NCBI GenBank assembly: GCA_910576385.1
Contig: CAJTIR010000013.1
Span: 40,949 to 104,948, forward strand
Length of the DNA stretch: 64,000 nucleotides
Source of the DNA: Lachnospiraceae bacterium
GTDB taxonomy: Bacteria; Bacillota; Clostridia; Lachnospirales; Lachnospiraceae
Reading direction: 5' to 3'
Part shown: in pieces, positions 36,961-45,700 of the stretch
Position numbering within the stretch: position 1 is the stretch's first letter
How the letters are laid out: the number at the start of each line of letters is the position of its first letter
The notes under the pieces: generated by a model
Told to the model about the DNA's origin: nothing
Database searches by the model: none
What the model saw: only the letters and a program-made list of their open reading frames with translations
Made by a program: the position numbers and the translations under genes

Positions 36961-37383
36961 ATGAACCTAATTGAAAAATTTTTTACAAGCAAGCTCTGGG
37001 AGCTATTCTGCTACCTGATCAATGGAGCAGCCACCACAATCGTCAATTATACGATCTATCTGGCCTTACTCCATGCGAATATAAATTACCTTACTGCAAA
37101 CAGTGCCGCCTGGGTCTGCGCTGTACTGTTTGCCTATATCAGCAACCGCCTTTTTGTATTCCACTCAGACAATCAAATAGGTGCCGAACTAGTTTCCTTT
37201 GTATCTCTGCGATTTTTAACGCTTCTCTTAGAAAATGTATTTCTAGTGGCATTGATACAATGGCTCTCGCTCACACCAGGAATTTCCAAGATCTTGGTCA
37301 GCTTTTTCACCGTAATCGGAAACTACTTTTTCTGTAAGAGCAAAATTTTTGACAAAAAGAAAGGAGAAATGATCCATGAATAA
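36961..37383 (+). CDS. gtcA: GtrA/GtcA family membrane protein (presumed lipid-sugar flippase)
   Basis: A 140-residue protein of four membrane segments with the family pattern CYLINGAATTIVNYTIYLAL (about 17-36), AYISNRLFVF, and the final GNYFFCKSKIFDKKK. GtrA/GtcA proteins are proposed to flip undecaprenyl-phosphate-linked sugars across the membrane. GAGGAA precedes the ATG. It starts 10 bases after yfhO and overlaps the next gene by eight bases, so the three genes are clearly one operon. Confidence 0.92.
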   Translation: MNLIEKFFTSKLWELFCYLINGAATTIVNYTIYLALLHANINYLTANSAAWVCAVLFAYISNRLFVFHSDNQIGAELVSFVSLRFLTLLLENVFLVALIQWLSLTPGISKILVSFFTVIGNYFFCKSKIFDKKKGEMIHE

Positions 37384-38302
37384 GATTAGTATTATTGTCC
37401 CTTGTTACAATGAAGAAGAGGTTCTGATACAATTCTATCAAGAAACTTATGCGGCTGTCAGCGCTATTGCAGACACCTCTTATGAATTTCTGTTTATTGA
37501 TGATGGAAGCAGAGATCATACACTCGATATTCTAAAACTTCTGTGCTACCAGGATCCAAACTGCCGTTATTTCTCCTTTTCCAGAAATTTTGGCAAAGAG
37601 GCTGCTATGTATGCCGGATTAAAACATGCCAGTGGTGATTACTGTGTGATCATGGATGCCGATCTGCAGCATCCACCCAAGTTACTTGCCTCTATGTACC
37701 ATGCCCTCAGCCAGGAAGGTTATGACTGTTGTGCCGGCAAACGCATGGGGCGGGAAGGAGACGGGGCGATTCGAAGTTTTTTATCACGAAGTTTTTATTC
37801 TGTGATACAAAAACTGACCCACATGAATATGAGTGATGGGGATGGGGATTTCCGCATGATGAATCGCACAATGGTAGATGCAATTCTCCAGATACAGGAA
37901 TATAACCGCTATACAAAAGGAATCTTTTCTTTTGTAGGATTTGAGACAAAATGGCTGGAATTTGAAAATGTAGAACGTGCTGCCGGAAAAACCAAATGGA
38001 ACTTAAAAAGTCTGTTTTCTTATGCTTTTGACGGCATCTTATCCTTCTCCACCGCCCCCTTAAAACTTTCTGGTATTCTGGGTGGGATCCTGTTTTTGAT
38101 TGCCTGCCTACTGGGATTCTCAGGGCTTGCCCAGCAGCTTTTCTTCCATCACAATGTCAGCAGCCTCACACTGGTAATGATAGTTGTCGTATTTTTAAGC
38201 AGCCTGCAGATGATGATGGTGTTTATTCTGGGAGAATATCTTTCCAAAGACTATTTGGAAAATAAAAAACGCCCGATCTATATTATTCGGGAACAGAATT
38301 GA
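37376..38302 (+). CDS. csbB: Family 2 glycosyltransferase, CsbB/GtrB type
   Basis: A 308-residue enzyme. The N-terminal GT2 domain has SIIVPCYNEEEVL (about 5-17), LFIDDGSRDHT, the DxD-type VIMDADLQHPP (about 93-103) and the acceptor-binding DGDGDFRMMNR; two C-terminal membrane segments (about 230-255 and 265-290) anchor it. It should transfer a sugar from a nucleotide donor to undecaprenyl phosphate on the inner face, the donor being used by YfhO outside after flipping by GtcA. The donor sugar (GlcNAc in Bacillus CsbB) is not determinable here. GGAG lies before the ATG. Confidence 0.93.
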   Translation: MNKISIIVPCYNEEEVLIQFYQETYAAVSAIADTSYEFLFIDDGSRDHTLDILKLLCYQDPNCRYFSFSRNFGKEAAMYAGLKHASGDYCVIMDADLQHPPKLLASMYHALSQEGYDCCAGKRMGREGDGAIRSFLSRSFYSVIQKLTHMNMSDGDGDFRMMNRTMVDAILQIQEYNRYTKGIFSFVGFETKWLEFENVERAAGKTKWNLKSLFSYAFDGILSFSTAPLKLSGILGGILFLIACLLGFSGLAQQLFFHHNVSSLTLVMIVVVFLSSLQMMMVFILGEYLSKDYLENKKRPIYIIREQN

Positions 38303-38452
38303 ACCAATTAAGATATGCTATGTCAGTGGATTCTCTTTCATTTTGTTTTTTTATACTCATATTAACTCAAAAGATCAATATACCCACTGCTTAAGTATTA
38401 AATTTTATAGAAAATTACTATTTGTATTCTATATCAGACTATTTCTATACAT

Positions 38453-38487
38453 GAAAAGTGCATGGAAGATTTCTCCATGCACTTTTC
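38453..38487. terminator. Bidirectional terminator between csbB and the GH43 cluster
   Basis: AAAAGTGCATGGA pairs perfectly with TCCATGCACTTTT, seven-base loop. It serves the rightward csbB operon and the leftward GH43 gene ending at 38507. Confidence 0.88.
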
Positions 38488-38506
38488 TAAACCGTTTTGT
38501 GGTCTA

Positions 38507-41500
38507 TTATTTTACTGTGATCTTAAGGGTTGCTTTCTTCTTATTGAAAGTTGTCACCGTAATGATTGCTTTTCCCTTCTTCTTTGCTGTTACCTTACCG
38601 CTTGCAGATACTGTTGCCACTTTCTTATTGCTGGTCTTGTAAGTAATCTTGTAGCTTGCAGTATTCTTGGGCAGTTTCGCCTTAATCTGGAATTTCTTAC
38701 CCTTCTTCAAAGTCTTCTTCTTAGCATTCAAGGTGATCTTATTCGGTGCTTTCTTAACTGTGATCACACATTTCTTGCTCTTTCCGTCAGCCTTTGCAGT
38801 AATTGTTACCTTTCCAGCTTTCTTTGTTGTCACCTTACCCTTTGATACGGTTGCCACTTTCTTATTGCTGGTCTTCCAGGTAACTGTCTTATTGGTAGCA
38901 TTGCTTGGTTTCACAGTAGCTTTTAAGGTGAATTTCTCCTTAGCGCCCAATGTGAGCTTTGTCTTATCCAGTGATACGCTCTTTACAGGGATCTTCACTG
39001 TAACATTACAGGTTTTTTTGAAGCCGCCGTCTTTTGTTGTCACTGTTATGGTTGCTTTTCCTGCTTTCTTTGCAGTTACTTTTCCATTTACTACGGTTGC
39101 AACTTTATCATTACTTGTCTTCCATGTCAGCCCTTTGTTTGTTGCATTTGATGGATTAAACGTTACGTTCAGTGTTTCGCTCTTTCCTGGTGCAAGCGTG
39201 AGATTTGTCTTACTCAGGGTGATATCTTTTACTGGAACATTTGCTGTTACTGTTACCTCACATGTTTTCTTTATAGTTTCATTATCAGCACTGGTAACAG
39301 TGATTGTTGCCTTTCCAGCCTTTTTCGCAGTAACTTTTCCGTTTTCTACCGATGCAATTGTATCATCACTGGACTTCCAAATTACATCTTTGTTCGTTGC
39401 ATCATTTGGCAATACAGTTGCTGTCAGAGTATCACTCTGTCCAACTGTAAGATTCAGACTGCTCTTGCTCAGCTTGATATCTGTCACTGAAGTAGTTGTT
39501 TTTTCTGTGATTGTTACTTTTACTGTCACATTCTGATTAGCCTCTAATAATTCATCCTCATATGTCATCTTCAGGATTGGTGTTCCATCTGCAGCCCAAT
39601 GTACACGTTTCAGACGTGCATGACGACAAGGATCGTTCAGAGGCTGATCATTATAATGGGTGGATTCTGTTCCATTCCATCCACAATGCTGATAATTGTG
39701 AGAAGTAGGTCTTGCATGGTATACAAAGATCGCATTGCCATCCTGATCTACGGTGAAGGAGTTATGGCCAGGACCTTCCTCGCCATCTACATCACGAGAT
39801 GTTAAAAGTGGATAGGGACTCTTGGTCCAGTTGTCAATTTTTAATAAATCCGTTCCAGCTTTCGCGTTCATCATACCAATTGCATATTCAGATCCTGTAC
39901 CGGATGCAGAATAGCACATGAAAATATTGCCGTCTTTCTGCAATACCGTAGGACCTTCATTTACCATATAACGAACATTTTCCCAGCCATACTCAGGAGT
40001 TGTCAATAAAACTATATCAGATGTTAATTTCCAGGGCTGATCTTCACTAACTTTTGCCAAATACAGCTCAGAATTACCATATGCCTTAGATGCCCAAATT
40101 ACATAAGACTCATTATTTACTGCATCTTTAAAATAGGTCATATCCAGACAGAAAGAACTTGTAATTGCTTTCGTCTTGCCTGTGCCGCCGCGCATCTGGT
40201 AATCTTTCCACTCAGATACTCCATCAGCAGCTTTCAGCGCTGTCTCATAAGGATCCTTGGTTCCATCCAAAATTAATGCATGACAATAAATATCATATGC
40301 GTTATTGCTTCCATGACTCTCGGTAAAGTATACTACCCAATTATTGCCAACACGGTGAATTTCTGGCGCCCAGATATAACGATATCCGCTAGCCACATTG
40401 GTTCCAGCACCGTTTTCATATCCCTGATTGCCAACTTTCCAGATTGTTACTTGTTTGCTTCTGTCCTGAAGCTCTTCTAAGGTCTTTCCACGTCTCAAAA
40501 CTACACGGTCATACTGCTGTGTATTGTCACCTGGCAATTTATCCTTATCTTTTGCCTCTGGGAAATAGGAACCTGTCATATAGTAATAACCGGTCTGCTC
40601 ATCCCAATAGATCATTGGATCTGCCATACCCTCTACATATTTTGTCTTATCAAAATACACTTCACCAGTTTCTTCATTATAGTTATCTGGCTCATTTGCA
40701 TTGACATTTGCAGGATCATCCTCAGGAAGTGTACTGCCATTGATTGCTTTTAAATTGTTTAAATACTTGGTCTGTGCTACCTTGCCAGTCAGAATATAAC
40801 TCTCTCCTACTTTTGAATTATCAACATTTTTGGCAGCCTCGCTCCAGTCTATATTAAATTTCTGGGTAGAACCGTCGCTGTAAGTAGCGTTTACACTTGG
40901 ACGCTGTTCTTTCAACGCCGCAGCGATATCGCTTCCTGCTTCCACATTTACTTCCTCAAGCTCTGTCTTTTCTAAGCCAGTATTCTTAACGGTTCCCAGC
41001 TTGTCAAGAAAATGCTTATACTCAGCCTCTGTAAGCTCAACTGCATTTCCCAAGGAAATACTTGTATCTGTAGTAAGAATATTCTCGCCCTTCAACAATA
41101 ATTCAAAGTTTGCCTTTTTAAGCGGTCCATCGCCCTCTGCATAATCTTCCGTCAAGGATTCATCATAATAATTTACACCATCCTCAGATGTAAACAGATG
41201 GATGCCATTGGAGGTTGTGCTATCCGCTGCCATCACCTTAAACTTGCCATTGTCCTTATACACTCTTGGATCTGTAAGTTGTTTGGAACCTTTCTTAGCA
41301 AAAATAACACCGCCGCCATTGTTCAGAACTTCAAACTTCCTGCCATCTGCGCTGACTGCAAAATAAACACTTCTGGTCTCCTGTGCAAGATTATCTGTGC
41401 TTGCATAGAAGTCCTTGGTTGTGGAATAGACAGTCAGATAATATTTGCCTTCTGTCAGGCTCTGTGTCAGGCCTGTCACTTTGATTGGGAACGGCTTTGA

Positions 41501-42628
41501 TGTAATTTCAGTGCCATTCACCTTAGCAGTAACATTTGCAGTTCCAGCGCTTACACCTGTCGCTCTGCCTCTGCTATCCACCGTCAACACCTCTGTATTA
41601 TCAGACTCCCATGTCACTTTCTTACCACTGATATCACTGGCATCCTCTGGCAATAATACAGCCGATAACTGGATTCTGCTCTCCTCTGTCACACTATTGG
41701 GACCTTGGATCTCCACAGCGTTGACTACCACGGATGACATGTCAACTTTGGTCTCATCATAGAGTGCAGCAACCTCCTCTGCTGATAATGCCTTGCCAAA
41801 GAAAGACACATCATCAATCCAAGCGCCCGCGCAATGCCAATAAGTTGCCATACTAGCGCCAAGACGAACTTTTGTCTTAGCTGGATCATCACAGATTCCA
41901 CTGGTTCCAGCCAGATCCTTAATCATCTGCTCATAGTCTTCTCCGCCTGCATCGTTGGCTTGAACAGTATGCTGAATCTTCTTGCCATCAGAATAGAAGG
42001 TAATTCCTTCCTTTGTCACTGCCATTGTTACCATTTTCCAGCCATTTGCTGGCGCAAGTGACATATTGGAAATATTAAAGTCTGTAAATTTTGAGTTTTG
42101 ACTTGTAGTGTTCCAGTATACCATTGACTGATTTACAGCAAAGGTACCTGCCCTATCTGGATCACTAGTAGCAGCAGGATCTTTTGCGGGAGCCACTTCA
42201 AAGTCAACTAAACATCTGTTTCCCCCAACACTGCCAGTAGTTTTAGTCCAAAAACTTAAGGTAAATCCATTGTCTACAGATTTTCCTGCAAACGGATTCT
42301 CTGGCAGAAGTGCAGCTCCTCTGTTCGCATAATCCTGCTCAGTCATTGCCAATACTTTACCTCTTGCAGTGTTTTTCAATTCTGGTTTCTTACCATTTCC
42401 AACTGTCTCCAGCACAATCTTCTTATCCGTACCGTTTGTAAGTTTCCCATCATCCCCTGTCACTACAGACCAGTCGTTAAAATCATATGTAACGATCGCC
42501 GAGTCCAGGACTGGGGTCTCTCCTGCCTTTGGCTCTGCCGCAGACAGAATGGTTGCAGGGATTGATGTAATCATCATGGCCGATGCTAAGAGCATCGAGA
42601 TCCCTGTTTTGAAAAGTTTTCCTTTCAT
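38507..42628 (-). CDS. Secreted GH43 glycosidase with LamG-like, Ig-like and Big2 domains (A)
   Basis: A 1373-residue exported protein. In order: signal peptide (to about 30), LamG/concanavalin-like sugar-binding domain (about 45-300), a Big2 domain (about 305-390), an incomplete beta-propeller (about 395-510), an Ig-like module (about 575-640), a full GH43 five-bladed propeller (about 660-1020) and four Big2 repeats to the end. GH43 catalytic residues are in place: base Asp in GMADPMIY (about 668), middle Asp in FCLDMTYF (about 827) and acid Glu in NEGPTV (about 889), plus GPGHNSFT. Likely an arabinofuranosidase or arabinanase. There is no LPXTG or SLH anchor; the C terminus is extremely Lys-rich. 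AGGAGG precedes the ATG. Confidence 0.9.
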   Translation of the reverse strand: MKGKLFKTGISMLLASAMMITSIPATILSAAEPKAGETPVLDSAIVTYDFNDWSVVTGDDGKLTNGTDKKIVLETVGNGKKPELKNTARGKVLAMTEQDYANRGAALLPENPFAGKSVDNGFTLSFWTKTTGSVGGNRCLVDFEVAPAKDPAATSDPDRAGTFAVNQSMVYWNTTSQNSKFTDFNISNMSLAPANGWKMVTMAVTKEGITFYSDGKKIQHTVQANDAGGEDYEQMIKDLAGTSGICDDPAKTKVRLGASMATYWHCAGAWIDDVSFFGKALSAEEVAALYDETKVDMSSVVVNAVEIQGPNSVTEESRIQLSAVLLPEDASDISGKKVTWESDNTEVLTVDSRGRATGVSAGTANVTAKVNGTEITSKPFPIKVTGLTQSLTEGKYYLTVYSTTKDFYASTDNLAQETRSVYFAVSADGRKFEVLNNGGGVIFAKKGSKQLTDPRVYKDNGKFKVMAADSTTSNGIHLFTSEDGVNYYDESLTEDYAEGDGPLKKANFELLLKGENILTTDTSISLGNAVELTEAEYKHFLDKLGTVKNTGLEKTELEEVNVEAGSDIAAALKEQRPSVNATYSDGSTQKFNIDWSEAAKNVDNSKVGESYILTGKVAQTKYLNNLKAINGSTLPEDDPANVNANEPDNYNEETGEVYFDKTKYVEGMADPMIYWDEQTGYYYMTGSYFPEAKDKDKLPGDNTQQYDRVVLRRGKTLEELQDRSKQVTIWKVGNQGYENGAGTNVASGYRYIWAPEIHRVGNNWVVYFTESHGSNNAYDIYCHALILDGTKDPYETALKAADGVSEWKDYQMRGGTGKTKAITSSFCLDMTYFKDAVNNESYVIWASKAYGNSELYLAKVSEDQPWKLTSDIVLLTTPEYGWENVRYMVNEGPTVLQKDGNIFMCYSASGTGSEYAIGMMNAKAGTDLLKIDNWTKSPYPLLTSRDVDGEEGPGHNSFTVDQDGNAIFVYHARPTSHNYQHCGWNGTESTHYNDQPLNDPCRHARLKRVHWAADGTPILKMTYEDELLEANQNVTVKVTITEKTTTSVTDIKLSKSSLNLTVGQSDTLTATVLPNDATNKDVIWKSSDDTIASVENGKVTAKKAGKATITVTSADNETIKKTCEVTVTANVPVKDITLSKTNLTLAPGKSETLNVTFNPSNATNKGLTWKTSNDKVATVVNGKVTAKKAGKATITVTTKDGGFKKTCNVTVKIPVKSVSLDKTKLTLGAKEKFTLKATVKPSNATNKTVTWKTSNKKVATVSKGKVTTKKAGKVTITAKADGKSKKCVITVKKAPNKITLNAKKKTLKKGKKFQIKAKLPKNTASYKITYKTSNKKVATVSASGKVTAKKKGKAIITVTTFNKKKATLKITVK

Positions 42629-42681
42629 CCTCTCTTTTCCTCCTTTTTATGGTTCCTCTATTATAGCACACTTTCACAAAA

Positions 42682-42707
42682 AAGGGACATGAAATTTCAT
42701 GTCCCTT
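42682..42707 (-). terminator. Terminator after GH43 protein B
   Basis: Perfect palindrome with arm AAGGGACATGAAA, followed by TTTTTT on the minus strand; just past the stop at 42718. Confidence 0.85.
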
Positions 42708-42717
42708 GTAAATTTTT

Positions 42718-45700
42718 TTAATTATTTGTTACAGTAATCTTCAATGTGGCTTTCTTTTTGTTGAAAGTAGTCACTGTTATGGTTGCTTTTCCTTTCTTTT
42801 TTGCTGTCACCTTACCGCTTGCAGATACTGTTGCCACCTTCTTATTGCTGGTCTTGTAAGTAATCTTGCAGCTTGCAGTATTCTTCGGCAGTTTCACCTT
42901 GATCTTGAATGTCTTACCTCTTTTCAAATTCTTCTTTTTAGCATTCAGAGTGATCTTCTTTGGCGCTTTCTTAACCGTGATTGTACATTTCTTGGTAATG
43001 CCGTCAACTTTCGCCGAAATCACTGCCTTGCCAGTTTTCTTCGCTGTCACCACACCCTTAGAAGATACTGTTGCCACACTCTTTTTGCTGGAAGTCCACT
43101 TCACGGTCTTATTGGCAGCATTCCTTGGTGTGATTGTAGCCTTTAAGGTAAATTTCTCCTTGGCGCCCAATGTAAGTTTTGTCTTATTCAATGTTACTTT
43201 CGTTACAGGAATCTTCACTGTCACCTTACAGGTTGCTGTAAAACCGCCGTCTTCCGTAGTAGCTGTAATTGTTGTCGTTCCTGCTGCCTTAGCTGTCACC
43301 TTACCATTTTGTGTCACAGTAGCTACTTTTTGATTCTTAGAACTCCAAGTAACTTTTTTATTTGTTGCATTGGAAGGTTTCACAGTTGCTGTCAGATTAA
43401 TTGTCTCCTTTGGCTTCAATGTAACATTCTTCTTACTCATACTAACACCTGTAACTGTAATTGGCTTCTCATCGTCACCATCTCCAGGCTTTCCACTCTC
43501 CACTTTAATTGTTGCTGTTACAGTACGATTCTCCTCCGCCAGCTCTTCCTGATAACTCATCTTCAAGATTGGCGTGCCGTCTGCCGCCCAATGCACTCTT
43601 TTCAGTCTTGCATCACGGCATGGATCACCTAAGGAAGAAGAATTTGACCACTCACATTTATCCTCATAACACTGCTGTCCTCTGGCATGGTATACAAAAA
43701 TAGGATTTCCATCCTCGTCTACTGTAAAGGAATTATGTCCTGGACCATATTCGCCTGGCACATCAGAAGAAGTCAATACCGGATAAGGCTGTTTTACCCA
43801 GGCATTTTTGTCAAGCATATCTGCTGTTTCATCAATAGACAGTAATCCCACACAATACTCTGGCCCTGTCCCTGACGCGGAAAATGCTACGTAAATCTTG
43901 CCGTTATTTTTAATGACGGAAGGCCCTTCATCTACATTTTCTACCTGACGCTCCCAGCTATATTCTGGAACACTGATTTTTACCGATTCAGAAATACATT
44001 TCCACGGCTCCTTAGGGTCAATCTCCGCCAGGAACAGTGAAGAATATCCGTCCGACTGCGCCCAAATCACATACCAGTGTCCTTGATTTTCAAATACTGT
44101 CATATCCAGAGAGAAGCCAGTAAAGGCTAATCCATCAGAAGCCACGCTCTGCATCCGACCCATCGCCTGCCAACTGGAAGGATTCATGATATCCGCAGGA
44201 TTCGTACATTTGAGGACATGAGGACGGATTGACCATACACTATTATCAATACTTGAGGTATAGAATACATAGTAATTTCCATCCACCAAACGAATTTCCG
44301 GCGCCCAGACATAACGATTTTCAGTATTGGAGGAATCGCAGTCCCAGATCGCAATCTCCTCTGCCTCAGCGAGTCCTGCAATTGTCTTGGAACGTCTGAG
44401 CACAATCCTGTCATATCCTTCTGCATCACTGTCTCCACGCATCGGATAGGAAGCGGTAAAATAGTAATAACCGTCATTGCCTTTTAAAATACAGGGATCG
44501 GCGCGCTGCTCAATAAACGGATTCGGATATTGGGTCTGCTTTACGGTTCCGCTTACGGTATAAGTTCCAGCCTTGCTCAAATCTACTTTTGCAAGTTCCT
44601 GGGCATTCCACTCCACGCCCATATCCGTGGTGCTGCCATCACTGTAATCTGCAGTCACTTTCTTGGGCAGCAATTTTGACAGATCATCACCAGCCTTTGC
44701 TGTCACAGATACCGGTTGCATACCCGTATTCCTGACAACATCTAATTTGTTTACTACCCTCTGATATTCTGATTTGCTGACGCCAATGATATCATTGATC
44801 GCCGCGCCCTCTGGCGGCAGAATATCTGTGGTGTAATCTGAGCCGGCAGCATATGTTGTCTCAGCCTGCTCTATCACCGTCTTAAAATCTTTGGTCAATG
44901 CACGATAATTCTTTGTGCCATCGGTCCAATAAAGCGCATATGTAATATCTGTTCCATCATACGCATACTGTGCAATTTCCTGGAGAGTTGTCACATTACT
45001 GTCCAGTGTGAGCTTTTTCTCATTTGTAAAATGTACCAGATCCTCTGAATCAAATACATAGATATATTTCTGATTGGAAACGTTCTTTGCAATCATTCCA
45101 TATGTGCCATCTGCTTTCAGGAAGAATTTCATATCCTGTAAACCATTGGGACTAGAATTTTTGCTGCCGCCAGTATTATTAGCAAAACAAATTCCCGTAT
45201 TGGAATTAAGCGCTGTATAATTTGTAAAGTTCTCACTGTAAGCCAGATGCAGGCTGTTTCCCAGAGAGGCCGATTCTCTACTATTTGTATAGGCCATCAG
45301 GGAACCATAACTTTCTGCACGTACCCTGACAGCATAATCTTTTGTGGATTCTAATTTCTGAGAACCATTTTCTAAGACAGCCTTGACTGTCAGTGTCACT
45401 GCTGCATCTTCTTCCCCCTTACTAGGACGTGTAATCACAGCAGTAATCTTATCTGCCGCTTGCTCAATTTTGACCACATCTTCTTTGCTGCTCGTCCAGG
45501 TAAGTTTTGTATTGGCATCCAATTTACTTGGTAATTCCATATTTCCCACTAAAACAGCGCCGTCAATTGCCAGATGCTTTACTTGTAAATCTAACTGGCT
45601 CTGTTTACTGGTACTGATCACTGTGGCTTTATACGTTGCTGTATCTGTCTTTCCGCCCAGGCGGATCGTTGCAGTCAAAGTAACCTCTGCATTCTGATTC

